NCBI GenBank assembly: GCA_963832305.1
Contig: CAWHTU010000003.1
Location: forward strand, 62,001 to 126,000
Source of the DNA: Roseiarcus sp963832305
GTDB taxonomy: Bacteria > Pseudomonadota > Alphaproteobacteria > Rhizobiales > Beijerinckiaceae
Reading direction: 5' to 3'
DNA: 64,000 nucleotides
Shown: in pieces, positions 25,538-34,792 of the stretch
How positions within the stretch are numbered: position 1 is the first letter of the stretch
Layout of the letters: the number at the start of each line of letters is the position of its first letter
Notes under the pieces: generated by a model
What the model was told of the DNA's origin: nothing
Databases searched by the model: none
The model's input: only the letters and a program-made list of their open reading frames with translations
Translations under genes and position numbers: made by a program

Positions 25538-27720
25538 ATGCAACATCGCAGGAGCCAGCGCCGCTGCTCGACGTCGCCGAACTCACCGTGTCGTTCGCGA
25601 CGGAACGGGAATTGATCCCGGCCGTCACCGATGTGTCGTTTAAGGTTGGCCAAAGCGAGATTGTTTCTATTGTCGGCGAATCCGGCTCGGGCAAAACCGT
25701 CGCTTTGTTGAGCATTCTCGGGCTGACTGATCGTCGCAACACGAAGGTCCAGGGTTCCGTGACCTTCCGCGGCCGGAGTCTTCTCGACTTGCCGGAGCGG
25801 GAGATGCGCCGGATCCGCGGTCGCGATATCGGCTTCATCTCGCAGGATCCGATGACCGCGCTGACACCCGTACACACAGTCGGGTGGCAGATCGAGGAAC
25901 AGATTCGCGTCCATCTGAACTTGTCGCGCGCGGCTGCCCGCCGTCGCGCCGTCGAACTGTTGGACGAAGTCGGCTTGGCCGATCCGGCAAAGGCGCTTGA
26001 TCTCTACCCGCATCAACTCTCCGGCGGCATGCGCCAGCGGGCCGTCATCGCCATGGCGCTCTCCTGCAACCCCTCGCTTCTTGTCGCGGACGAGCCGACT
26101 ACGGGGCTCGATGTGACGGTGCAGGCGCAGGTGCTCGGACTGCTCCGCCGCCTGCGTGTCGATTTCGGCTTGTCGATCATTCTCGTTACCCACGACTTGG
26201 GCGTGGTGGGCGAGATGGCCGACCGCGTGCTGGTTATGTATGCTGGACGCGTCGTGGAGCGGGCGCCGACGGACGTCGTTTTCGAGGACCCCTGGCACCC
26301 CTACACTTGGGGCCTGCTCGCCTCGATTCCGCAGCTACATGGCGAGCGGTCTGTGCGGCTGTCCCCCATTCCGGGCGCGCCGCCGGCGTTTACTGCCTTG
26401 CCGAAAGGCTGCGGCTTCGCGCCGCGCTGCCGTTTTCGTTTTGGTCCATGCGCCGAAACCCCGCCTAGCCACGAAAACGGCGAGCACGCGGCGCTTTGTT
26501 TCATCGATCCAAGCAGTCGCCCTCGCCTGCGCGAGCAGGTCCTGAATCCGTCCCTGATCGGGCAGCCTGAGCTGATGAGCGCGGATTCGTCAGCCGTCCC
26601 CCTTGTCGAGGCGGAAGGGCTGACCAAACGCTACCTCGTCGGCCGAACCATCATGTCGGGGTCCGGCAGGGCGTTGCATGCAGTCGACGGCGTGTCGCTA
26701 ACCATTTGGCCAGGAGAGACGCTAGGGTTGGTTGGCGAGTCCGGTTGCGGCAAGTCGACGCTAGGATGCTGCCTCACGCGTCTCTATGACATCGATGACG
26801 GAACGTTGCAATTCGAAGGGATGGACATCACGAAATCGTCGCGGCGGCAGCTCCGGCCGTTCCGCCGCCGCATGCAGATGATCTTTCAAGATCCTTCCGC
26901 CTCGCTGAACCCCCGTCGCCGGATCGGCGATCTCATTGCCGACCCGCTGCACGCCCATGCGATCCGCTCGCGTGAGAATATTCCCGCGCAACTCAGGGAG
27001 CTGATGGACCTTGTCGGCCTGCCGGCGGCCTATTTGGAGCGCTATCCCCACGAATTTTCCGGCGGCCAGCGTCAGCGCATTGGCATTGCCCGCGCGCTCG
27101 CGATGGAACCCAGCCTCATCGTTGCGGACGAGCCTGTCTCCGCCCTCGACGTCTCCGTCCAAGCACAGATCGTCAATCTGTTTACGGAGCTTCGCGAGCG
27201 CCTGTCACTCACCTACATCTTCATCGCGCACGACTTGGCCGTAGTCCGCCACGTCTCCACACGAACAGCCGTGATGTATCTCGGGTCCATCGTCGAAACA
27301 GGGCCGACCGATCTCATCTTTGACCGTCCGGCTCACCCTTATACCGAGGCTCTGCTCTCAGCCATTCCGGCGCCGCGCGCCCGAGGGGCCGGGCCGAGCG
27401 AGCGCATTATCCTGAAGGGCGAGCTGCCGAGCCCGCTCGATCCGCCGGGTGGTTGCAAGTTTTCAACGCGCTGCCCAATCGTCAGCGAGCGTTGCCGCAG
27501 CGAGCGTCCACAGTTGCGGCCTTTGTCCGATGGTCATAGCGTCGCATGTCACTTTCCTCGCCGGACAAACGAAGACGCATCGGCGGACTTGAAGGCTTCG
27601 GAAGGCAGGGCACCCGTCGGGAATCCGACGTCCATCGGAGGAACCCGCCGATCGGGAACGGAATCGATGGTGGACAACCGCTCAGCGCCCGAGACATTCC
27701 GACGAGCGCGCCTTGCTTGA
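25534..27720 (+). CDS. Fused double ABC ATPase (DppD-DppF type)
   Basis: A 728-residue protein with two complete nucleotide-binding domains. Domain 1 (about residues 10-330) has Walker A GESGSGKT, signature LSGGMRQR and Walker B LLVADEPTTGLDV, then the oligopeptide C-terminal cysteine motif CGFAPRCRFRFGPC that usually holds an Fe-S cluster. Domain 2 (about 350-680) has GESGCGKS, FSGGQRQR, LIVADEPVSALDV and the second cysteine motif CKFSTRCPIVSERC. Fused subunits of this kind are known from YejF. The last 50 residues are a disordered tail. The start at 25534 is fixed by the ATGA overlap with the permease. Confidence 0.93.
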   Translation: MNATSQEPAPLLDVAELTVSFATERELIPAVTDVSFKVGQSEIVSIVGESGSGKTVALLSILGLTDRRNTKVQGSVTFRGRSLLDLPEREMRRIRGRDIGFISQDPMTALTPVHTVGWQIEEQIRVHLNLSRAAARRRAVELLDEVGLADPAKALDLYPHQLSGGMRQRAVIAMALSCNPSLLVADEPTTGLDVTVQAQVLGLLRRLRVDFGLSIILVTHDLGVVGEMADRVLVMYAGRVVERAPTDVVFEDPWHPYTWGLLASIPQLHGERSVRLSPIPGAPPAFTALPKGCGFAPRCRFRFGPCAETPPSHENGEHAALCFIDPSSRPRLREQVLNPSLIGQPELMSADSSAVPLVEAEGLTKRYLVGRTIMSGSGRALHAVDGVSLTIWPGETLGLVGESGCGKSTLGCCLTRLYDIDDGTLQFEGMDITKSSRRQLRPFRRRMQMIFQDPSASLNPRRRIGDLIADPLHAHAIRSRENIPAQLRELMDLVGLPAAYLERYPHEFSGGQRQRIGIARALAMEPSLIVADEPVSALDVSVQAQIVNLFTELRERLSLTYIFIAHDLAVVRHVSTRTAVMYLGSIVETGPTDLIFDRPAHPYTEALLSAIPAPRARGAGPSERIILKGELPSPLDPPGGCKFSTRCPIVSERCRSERPQLRPLSDGHSVACHFPRRTNEDASADLKASEGRAPVGNPTSIGGTRRSGTESMVDNRSAPETFRRARLA

Positions 27721-27991
27721 GCGGGTTCACAATCGCCTTTTCGCGGGCTCCGCCGAAGAAGACTGAGGGTCAATAGCGGGAAGCTTCCCAGGCTTCGCTT
27801 CGCATTGATGTCGGTGGGGTGCGAAAAACCTGGGCCATCCGCTCCCACGCCGCGTTGCTCAAAACCAACCGGTCCATCACATCCAAAGCCGCCTTCCCAA
27901 AAGCAGCCTTGAATCTGATTTGCCCCAGCTGTGCAGTCCCGGAATGTAGTCGTGCATCATCGTTCCTGAGTCGTCAGGAGGAGGATGCCCT

Positions 27992-28238
27992 ATGGCAAGC
28001 GTTCTGCATGGCAGCGTCCGCGCGACGCCGCGTATTCGAGCCGAGCTCCAAGCGATCGAAAGAGAGCGCCCGCTCCCTTGCAGCGCGCTACGGCCTGAAC
28101 CCCAAGACTGTGCGGAAGTGGCGCCGGCGGACCACGACGGCCGATGCGCGGATGGGGCCGAAGGCTCCGAAGAGTACGGTGCTGACGCCAGCCGAGGAAG
28201 CCATCGTGGTGGCGCTCCGCCAGAAGACACTGTTGCCG
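27992..28238 (+). mobile_element. Remnant of an IS481-family transposase gene
   Basis: The start MASVLHGSVRATPRIRAELQA and, after an extra A at 28055, SKESARSLAARYGLNPKTVRKW, TTTADARMGPKAPKSTVLTP and EEAIVVALRQKTLLP match the N-terminal helix-turn-helix of IS481-type transposases. Similarity stops after TLLP, so the DDE catalytic domain is missing. No terminal inverted repeats were recognised. The sequence from 27721 to 27991 and from 28239 to 28533 holds nothing else I can support. The fragment marks the left edge of the accessory catabolic region. Confidence 0.7.
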
Positions 28239-28533
28239 CCCATACCGCTGGAGGCAACGGTTGTAGAGTGCGCGGGAGGCGCGCATCACAAAGGCGAACT
28301 GCCGCGACATTAGCGCCCGGCGGAACGACATTCTGTTCGCTCACTAATCCGCCTCCGCTGTCGCGGCGATCGCGAAGATAGAAGTGATCGACGGATCTCA
28401 CGGATCGGAGCTAGCTTTTACGTCAGGGCGGCGATTGGTTCGGATACTGGCGATAAATTCCGCCCCACGCTATGGCTCAACGAATGATCGTTTGCCGCGC
28501 AAGCAGTGGCGGGTTCCGATAGGAAAACATGCG

Positions 28534-29724
28534 ATGGGCTACAAAGCCATCTACGCCTATGCCTGGGATGTGGCCGAGATCGGCGTGAGCGCGGCGGTCG
28601 ACCAATTCCTCGCCCTTGGCCTCGACACGGTGACGATGGTCGGCAGCTACCACGCGGGCAAATTTCTCAGACCGCACGGCAAAAGCGGCAAGGTCTATTT
28701 TCCCGAGGACGGGACGATCTACTTCAAACCGGACCTCAGCCGCTACGGGGCGATCAAGCCGATTGAGAACTCGATGCTTTCGTCCGGTCAGGACATCATG
28801 CGCGAGCTTGTTCGGAAACCCCGCATGGCGACCAACGTCTGGCTCGTACTCCTGCACAATACGCGGCTCGGCTCCGACCATCCCAATTCCGTAGTCGCCA
28901 ACGCTTTCGGCGATCGCTACATCTATAATCTCTGCCCCTCGGCGCCCGATGCCCGTGCCTACGCGATCGGCCTCGCACGCGATGTCACTAAATCCTATGC
29001 GGTGAGCGGCGTATCGTTAGAGACGCCGGGCTTCCTGCCTTATGCGCATGGCTACCATCATGAGTTCGCCCTCAATCGACCTAATCGCTGGCTCGACAAC
29101 CAGCTAGGCCTTTGCTTCTGCGCGCATTGTATGGCAGGCGCGAAGAGCGCCGGAATTCGCGTCGATGCGCTCAAGCGACAAGTGGGGGCCGACATCGAAG
29201 CCTATCTTGCAAGCGACACTGATTTTCCCGCGGACATGGCGGAAGCCTTCTGGCTGGCTGACGTTCGCAGCGGCGGCGACTTCGCGGCGTATCTCGATTG
29301 GCGCTGCGCGGTCGTGACCTCGCTCGTGCGTGAAATCCGCGAGGCGGTGCGAAAGGATGCTGCGGTTGCGGTTATCCCTTCGGTCGCCCGCCCAACCGGG
29401 GGGGCCTGGTATGAAGGGAGCGATCTGCCGGCGCTTGCGGAAGCGGCAGGAATCGTCGAGGCCTGCTTCTACGAACATGGGGCCGAACGGATCAAAGCCG
29501 ACCTGTTTGACGTGAAGCGCCGTCTGCGCGGGAGGGGCCGTCTGCGCGGCATCCTGCGTCCAGCCTTCCCCGATCTGGAATCGAAAGACGAATTCTTAGC
29601 GGCGATCCGCGCGCTCGTCGCCGGCGGCGTTACAGAGGTTGCATTCTACAATTGGGGGCACGTGAGAGATGGCAACCTCGACTGGATCGCTGAGGGACTC
29701 GGCGCCCTCAACAGCAAGGCGTGA
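28534..29724 (+). CDS. Putative TIM-barrel glycosidase-like protein
   Basis: A 396-residue soluble protein with the alternation typical of a (beta/alpha)8 barrel. It begins KAIYAYAWDVAEIGVSAAVD and ends in AGGVTEVAFYNWGHVRDGNLDW. The segment GLCFCAHCMAGAKSAGI holds a CxCxxC cluster like the metal or structural motif of some glycoside-hydrolase-like barrels, and SGVSLETPGF may carry an acidic catalytic residue. The start at 28534 follows AGGAAAAC; an upstream ATG would add 50 atypical residues. It is the first gene of a possible operon with the amidohydrolase, RidA and CutC. A sugar- or peptidoglycan-derived substrate is plausible but unproven. Confidence 0.65.
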   Translation: MGYKAIYAYAWDVAEIGVSAAVDQFLALGLDTVTMVGSYHAGKFLRPHGKSGKVYFPEDGTIYFKPDLSRYGAIKPIENSMLSSGQDIMRELVRKPRMATNVWLVLLHNTRLGSDHPNSVVANAFGDRYIYNLCPSAPDARAYAIGLARDVTKSYAVSGVSLETPGFLPYAHGYHHEFALNRPNRWLDNQLGLCFCAHCMAGAKSAGIRVDALKRQVGADIEAYLASDTDFPADMAEAFWLADVRSGGDFAAYLDWRCAVVTSLVREIREAVRKDAAVAVIPSVARPTGGAWYEGSDLPALAEAAGIVEACFYEHGAERIKADLFDVKRRLRGRGRLRGILRPAFPDLESKDEFLAAIRALVAGGVTEVAFYNWGHVRDGNLDWIAEGLGALNSKA

Positions 29725-29801
29725 CGCTGGACGATTTCTTTTTTGCGTAGGCCAAGCGATCCGATAGGGCGCGAAACCTAAAGCGAGCGAGAGTATGCGA
29801 C

Positions 29802-30971
29802 ATGTCTTTTGATCTGGTCCTGCGTGGTGGGCGCGTCATCGATCCTTCCCAGGGAATCAACTCCGTTATGGATGTCGGCTTCCACGAAGGTCGCGTGGCG
29901 CAGGTAGGAGCACAACTTGGCGGCGAAAGGGTCCGCGACGTCGCTGGGCTTATCGTCACGCCGGGGCTGATAGATCTTCACACGCATGTCTATTGGGGCG
30001 GCACCTCGCTCGGCGTCGATCCGCTCATTCTCGCACGTAGGGGCTGCACGACGCTCGTCGACACGGGCAGTGCTGGGCCTGGCAACTATCCCGGCTTTCT
30101 TGAGCATGTGATCAGGCCGTCACCGGTTCGGATCATTGCCCTTCTCAACGTCTCCTTCGCCGGCATTTACGGCTTTTCCAGGCGGGTGATGGTAGGAGAA
30201 AGCGGCGACCTCAAACTCATGGCGCCGATCGACGCGGTTGAGGTCGCGCGCGCAAACCGCGACACGATCGCGGGGATCAAGGTTCGGGTTGGCTTCAATG
30301 CGTCGCAGAACTCTGGAGTAGCGCCGCTCGACATTGCGCTCAAGGTCGCCGAAGAAGCGGACCTTCCACTCATGGCGCATATCGACATTCCGCCGCCGAC
30401 ACTTGAGGAGGTCCTCGTTCGCCTTCGCCCAGGCGACATTCTCACGCATTGCTTCCGCCCATTTCCTAACAATCCGACGACGCCCGACAACGGGGTGCGT
30501 GCTGCTGTCATCGAAGCGCGCAAGCGCGGCGTCATTTTTGACATTGGCCATGGCATGGGATCGTTCGCTTTCAAGACCGCGCGCACCATGCTCGCCAACG
30601 GCTTTGCCCCCGACTGCATATCGAGCGACGTGCACGCGCTCTGCATTGATGGGCCCGCGTTCGATCTCCTCACAACAATGTCAAAGTTTCTTTGTCTCGG
30701 CCTACCGCTCGTTGACGTCGTGCTGGCGGCAACAGACGCGCCGGCGAAAGCGCTGCGCCGTACTGCTCTCGGAACCTTACAGCCAGGCGCGGCGGGCGAT
30801 GCCTCGGTGCTCGAGCTCGAAACGGGCGACTTCGACTACGTCGAACTCGGCCGGCGAGCGCCTGGCCGGACGAACGCGGCTTTCCGCGCGCGGCGTTGTC
30901 TTGAATGGCCATTGGTGGGAAGGTTGAGCTCGTCTTTGCTCTTCACGTCTTTCAAGATGGCCGCGACATGA
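29802..30971 (+). CDS. Amidohydrolase/deacetylase family metallohydrolase, 3' frameshifted
   Basis: A dihydroorotase-like metal-dependent hydrolase of the EF_0837/AHA_3915 type. Metal ligands are visible as DLHTHVYWGG, the Lys-containing IAGIKVRVGF, MAHIDIPPP, DILTHCFRPF and SSDVHALCIDG. An extra C at about 30848 shifts the frame, so the last residues as read (RRAPGRTNAAF ...) are wrong. Removing it gives VELAGERLAGRTRLSARGVVLNGHWWEG and a stop at 30927, the expected family end, which would leave 40 bases before ridA instead of an overlap. Members hydrolyse N-acyl or cyclic amides. Confidence 0.85.
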   Translation: MSFDLVLRGGRVIDPSQGINSVMDVGFHEGRVAQVGAQLGGERVRDVAGLIVTPGLIDLHTHVYWGGTSLGVDPLILARRGCTTLVDTGSAGPGNYPGFLEHVIRPSPVRIIALLNVSFAGIYGFSRRVMVGESGDLKLMAPIDAVEVARANRDTIAGIKVRVGFNASQNSGVAPLDIALKVAEEADLPLMAHIDIPPPTLEEVLVRLRPGDILTHCFRPFPNNPTTPDNGVRAAVIEARKRGVIFDIGHGMGSFAFKTARTMLANGFAPDCISSDVHALCIDGPAFDLLTTMSKFLCLGLPLVDVVLAATDAPAKALRRTALGTLQPGAAGDASVLELETGDFDYVELGRRAPGRTNAAFRARRCLEWPLVGRLSSSLLFTSFKMAAT

Positions 30972-31468
30972 CGACATCAACGCCGGAGGAGCGGTTAGCC
31001 GCTCTGGGTTTCACGCTTCCCGCCGTCCCCACGCCGATGGCCAACTATGTGCCCCATCGTTTGGCAGGCAATCTCCTGTTCCTTTCTGGGCAGGGGCCGA
31101 AGCGCTCGGACGGCAGTTTCATGGTCGGGCGTCTCGGGAAGGACGCCTCGGTTGAGCAGGGCTACGAGGCGGCGCGGCTCACCGGGCTGCAACTGCTCGC
31201 GGTCGCCAAGGCCGCGCTCGGGGAGCTTTCGCGCGTCGAGGCCGTGATCAAGCTGTTGGGCATGGTCAATGCCGAGCCGGACTTCGAAGACCATCCCAAG
31301 GTCATCAATGGCTGCTCCGACCTATTGGTCAATGTGCTCGGCGCCGCGGGGCGCCATGCGCGTTCGGCGGTTGGCATGGGCTCGCTACCCAACCGCATCA
31401 TGGTTGAGATCGAGGCCATTCTTCTAATCAGAGCGAGGCGTGGCGAGGCGCCGTTCAATCCGGATTGA
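30968..31468 (+). CDS. RidA family protein
   Basis: A 166-residue member of the RidA/YjgF family, on the long side because of an N-terminal extension. Key features are LLFLSGQGPKRSDGSFMVGRLGKD, the GLQLLAVAKAALGELSRVEAVIKLLGMV block and HARSAVGMGSLPNRIMVEIEAIL, in which Arg of ARSAVG and the Glu of VEIE are the residues that bind the imine carboxylate. RidA proteins hydrolyse reactive enamine/imine intermediates such as 2-aminoacrylate formed by PLP enzymes. That fits a region that also carries a D-serine-dehydratase-like relic. The ATG at 30968 is chosen since the proper upstream stop is at 30927. Confidence 0.9.
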   Translation: MTTSTPEERLAALGFTLPAVPTPMANYVPHRLAGNLLFLSGQGPKRSDGSFMVGRLGKDASVEQGYEAARLTGLQLLAVAKAALGELSRVEAVIKLLGMVNAEPDFEDHPKVINGCSDLLVNVLGAAGRHARSAVGMGSLPNRIMVEIEAILLIRARRGEAPFNPD

Positions 31469-31578
31469 CGAGGGCGGCAGCCAGGGGACAAGGCGGCGCG
31501 TTGCGTCAATGCGTCACCCAAAGACTGACGCTGTCGTCACGCGGATTCTGACGCTGTGCCGGGATCGGAAGAGCTTGC

Positions 31579-32316
31579 ATGATCTACGAAATATGCGTGG
31601 ATTCTGTTGCCGGCGTGCGCGCCGCGAAGGCTGCCGGGGCTCAACGTGTCGAGCTCTGCGCCGACCTCCTGGAGGGCGGCACTACGCCGAGCCGAGGCAT
31701 GATCCGTCAGGCGCGGAAGGTTCCCGGTATTGGCCTCAACGTGATGATCAGGCCGCGCGGCGGAGACTTCCTATTCGATGACGATGAGTTCGCGACTATG
31801 CGAGCCGACATTGAAACAGCCAAGGCCGAAGGCGCGGACGGCATAGTCATCGGCCTATTGACGGAGGCGGGTGAAATCGACGTGGCGCGAACGCAAGAGT
31901 TGATTGCGTCCGCTCGTCCCCTTTCGGTGACTTTTCACCGCGCATTCGACGTCGCCGCCGACCCGTTCCAGGCGATCGAGACGCTCATTGGGCTTGGCGT
32001 CGATCGTGTGCTGACTTCCGGCCAAGAAGCCACGGTTCTCGAGGGATTGCCGCTCATTGTCGAGCTCATGAAGCGCATCGGGGATCGCATAGTCATTATG
32101 CCGGGTGGCGGCGTCACAGCGCGCAACGTCGAGCGCATCGTCGCTGCGGCGCACCCGCGCGAAATCCATTTCGCCGCGCTTGAGCCGATAACAAGCGGCA
32201 TGCGATTTCGCCGGGAGCATGTGTTCATGGGCGGCGAACTGAGACCACCGGAATATGACCGTCTCGGGGCCTCCGCAGCCGCGATCCGTTTTATCATGGC
32301 GAAGAACCTGGACTGA
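31579..32316 (+). CDS. cutC: CutC family protein
   Basis: A 245-residue TIM-barrel protein. IYEICVDSVAGVRAAKAAGAQRVELCADLLEGGTTPS at the N-terminus and LNVMIRPRGGDFLF, VTFHRAFDVAADP, RVLTSGQ and IMPGGGV are the classical CutC blocks, all intact. The name comes from an early copper-homeostasis phenotype in E. coli, but the enzymatic role is unclear and a sugar or amino-sugar role is often suspected from gene context. Here it follows ridA by 110 bases and converges with an SDR gene. The catabolic context favours the metabolic interpretation. Confidence 0.9.
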   Translation: MIYEICVDSVAGVRAAKAAGAQRVELCADLLEGGTTPSRGMIRQARKVPGIGLNVMIRPRGGDFLFDDDEFATMRADIETAKAEGADGIVIGLLTEAGEIDVARTQELIASARPLSVTFHRAFDVAADPFQAIETLIGLGVDRVLTSGQEATVLEGLPLIVELMKRIGDRIVIMPGGGVTARNVERIVAAAHPREIHFAALEPITSGMRFRREHVFMGGELRPPEYDRLGASAAAIRFIMAKNLD

Positions 32317-32332
32317 CGCCTGGAGGCGTCCG

Positions 32333-33112
32333 CTACCACAGTGTATATCCGCCATCGATGACGAAAGCGGCGCCGGTCACATAGTTCGACGCCGGCGACG
32401 CGAGATAGACGGCAAGAGGGCCAAGTTCGTCGGGCTCGCCCGGGCGTCCCATCGGAATCGCGCGCACGAAGGTCTCGATCACTGCCGGGTTTTTCTTCGC
32501 CCATTCGCGATTCGGCTCGGTCATGAAGAGGCCCGGGCAGATGGCGTTGACGGTGACGCCGCGGGGCGCCCAGTCGGCGGCGGCGGCGCGGGTGAAATGG
32601 ATGAGCGCCGCCTTCGCCGTTTCATAGTGACGGCCTCCAATCCCGCGGTTGGCAATCATGCCGCTGATCGAGGCGATGTTGATGATGCTTCCCTCACCGC
32701 GCTGAAGCATTGCGGCGCCGATCGTCTTGGTGCAAATGAAGCAATGAGTGAGATTGAGATCGATCATGCGCCGCCAGGTTGCGAGGTCGCTTTTCTCGAT
32801 CGCGACATCGATATTGCGCCCGCCGACGTTGTTGACGAGAACATCGATCGGCGCCGCTTCGGTCAACACCCGCTGGCATAGATTTTCGCATGCCTCGGGC
32901 TCGCTGATGTCGGCGGCAAAGGTCCAGGCTTGGCGCTTGCGTTCGCGTATTTCGTCGGCGGTTCGGGCAAGCGCGGCGGGATCGCGCGCGACAAGCAGGA
33001 CATCGGCACCCGCCTCAGCAACCGCAAGAGCGATGGCCCGGCCAAAGCCGCGGCTGCCCCCGGTAATCAGCACGCGCTTACCGTCCAACCGAAAACGATC
33101 GAGCACGTTCAT
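32333..33112 (-). CDS. SDR family oxidoreductase
   Basis: A 259-residue classical short-chain dehydrogenase. The cofactor loop is VLITGGSRGFGRAIA, NNVGG replaces the usual NNAG, and the catalytic set is Ser in IASISGM with Tyr and Lys in GRHYETAKAALIHF. The Arg after the Gly motif and VARDPAAL favour NADP(H). It resembles gluconate 5-dehydrogenase/glucose dehydrogenase-type SDRs. It is divergent from the sugar ABC transporter and may oxidise its imported substrate. Confidence 0.88.
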   Translation of the reverse strand: MNVLDRFRLDGKRVLITGGSRGFGRAIALAVAEAGADVLLVARDPAALARTADEIRERKRQAWTFAADISEPEACENLCQRVLTEAAPIDVLVNNVGGRNIDVAIEKSDLATWRRMIDLNLTHCFICTKTIGAAMLQRGEGSIINIASISGMIANRGIGGRHYETAKAALIHFTRAAAADWAPRGVTVNAICPGLFMTEPNREWAKKNPAVIETFVRAIPMGRPGEPDELGPLAVYLASPASNYVTGAAFVIDGGYTLW

Positions 33113-33339
33113 GGCGCAATCCTCATCGGTTGTTGCCGCACGTTCATATTAGCTGATAATGTTCACTTGCAAATCGTCGAAGCTCGGACTTGAGGATTTG
33201 GGATAGCTGCATTTCGGAGCCAATTGCATGAAGCTCGGGGTCCCGTCTTGCGTCGCCAAATTGACCCGCTCCGGCCATCCCGCTGGGTAGCGGTTTTCGC
33301 TCGAGCCACCGGGTCACACCAAAGAGGAGGAAGAAGAAT

Positions 33340-34716
33340 ATGAGTGAACGGAGCGAACAAGAGCGCATTCTTCGAGAGGCGGCGCGCCGCGAGCTTGCCC
33401 AAGGACGTATCGATCGACGCGAATTTTTTACCCGCAGCCTCTTTACCGGGCTAGGGCTGGCCGGTGTGGGAGTCGCGGCGAGGTCCGGCATCCAGCCGGC
33501 CTTTGCGGCAGACCGCCCGTTGACCCCAACGTTCTATCAGTGGATTCAAGACCTACATCCCGGCATTCCGGCAGTGAACGCCAAGTTCCCGGGCATTAAC
33601 TACCAGATCGCCCCAGTCGAAGGCTTCGGCATCGAGCGCTTCGTCGCCGAGGCCAAGAACCAGCAAAGCACTTGGGACGTCTATGTCGGCCAGACGCCAT
33701 TCGTCGAAATGTCAGCCTTCATCAAGGCCGGGGTCATCGAGCCGTGGGACAACTACATTCCAAAGGACGTGATCGATGACATCATCCCGTCGATCCGCGC
33801 GGAGTGCACGGTCGACGGGAAATTGTATAGCTGGCCGTTCCTCCTGGACGTCATCGGCTCCGCGTGGCATTCGGGCATCACGAGCAAAGCTGGCGTCCCC
33901 GACGCTGCTCCAGCGACCTGGGACGAGTTCCTCGCAAGCTCCAAGAAGATCGTTGATTCGAAGGCTGCGCCCTGGGGCGCGACGTTCGACGCACATGGCT
34001 GGCGTTCGCTCGTGCCGGTCACCCACAGCATGAGCACCAAGGTCTATACGCCGGATGGCCTGTTCGACTTCACCAGCGAGCCAGCGATCGAAGCGTTGAA
34101 GCTGATGAAGCAGATTATGGCGTTCTCAAACCCCGACATTCTGCTGGAGGGTTCCTCCGACGCCGGGGTCAACTCGACCACTGATGAAGAGGCCTTCAAA
34201 TCCCAACGCGTCGGCCTTTATTTCAAGTACTTCAACGCACCGCTGCGGATGGCCGCGAGCTGGGACGACCCGAAGCTCCTGCATCTCGGCCCCTTGCCAA
34301 AGTTCACGAACGGCGAAGGCTCGACCGTGTTCTGGACGACCGGCTGCGCACTGTTCAAGTATGGTCAGAACAAAGAGAAAGCCGCCGAGTACATCAAGGC
34401 GCTGACCTACGATCAGCAGATCTGGAAGGATTCGATCGTTGGCACGCCTGGTGTCCATCCCGGCCAGCTTCCGCCTTACAAATCGATCTACGCGGGCTGG
34501 GAATCGAGCAAGCCCGATTGGATGCCGCCGTTCGTAGGCCTCGTGCGTAGCCAGCTTGATCGCGCCAAGGCGATCGACAACAACCTTTTCGGGCTGCAGC
34601 AATTCGTCATCGGCAAACCGATCTGGGAGACTTACCTCAAAGGCGAGGAGCCCGATCCGAAGGTTGCGATGACGAAAGTGATGGAGGCGGTGCAGGCCGA
34701 AATCAAGAAGGGTTGA
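33340..34716 (+). CDS. Sugar ABC transporter substrate-binding protein with Tat signal
   Basis: A 458-residue family 1 (UgpB/MalE-type) binding protein. The N-terminus DRREFFTRSLFTGLGLAGVG is a twin-arginine signal (RREFF followed by a hydrophobic core), cleaved near AFAADRP, so it is exported folded. The mature protein has the expected WDVYVGQTPF, SWPFLLDVIGSAWH and EEAFKSQRVGLYFKY blocks. It is followed by two CUT1 permeases but no ATPase. AGGAGGAAG at good spacing precedes the ATG. The sugar is unknown. Confidence 0.92.
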   Translation: MSERSEQERILREAARRELAQGRIDRREFFTRSLFTGLGLAGVGVAARSGIQPAFAADRPLTPTFYQWIQDLHPGIPAVNAKFPGINYQIAPVEGFGIERFVAEAKNQQSTWDVYVGQTPFVEMSAFIKAGVIEPWDNYIPKDVIDDIIPSIRAECTVDGKLYSWPFLLDVIGSAWHSGITSKAGVPDAAPATWDEFLASSKKIVDSKAAPWGATFDAHGWRSLVPVTHSMSTKVYTPDGLFDFTSEPAIEALKLMKQIMAFSNPDILLEGSSDAGVNSTTDEEAFKSQRVGLYFKYFNAPLRMAASWDDPKLLHLGPLPKFTNGEGSTVFWTTGCALFKYGQNKEKAAEYIKALTYDQQIWKDSIVGTPGVHPGQLPPYKSIYAGWESSKPDWMPPFVGLVRSQLDRAKAIDNNLFGLQQFVIGKPIWETYLKGEEPDPKVAMTKVMEAVQAEIKKG

Positions 34717-34792
34717 TCGCCTGGGGCGCGGCGGCTTTGGCCGCCCGCTCCGCACCACCTTGCGCGGAGAGGTAGGCGTATTGGATCTGTGA

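Noticed and set aside
27819..28313. 164-codon frame as an intact transposase
   Set aside because: Only codons 79-140 match IS481; the rest is out of frame or unrelated and the DDE domain is missing.
31579..32316. Firm copper-homeostasis role for CutC
   Set aside because: The family name is historical; no copper genes are nearby and the context is catabolic, so I give only the family.
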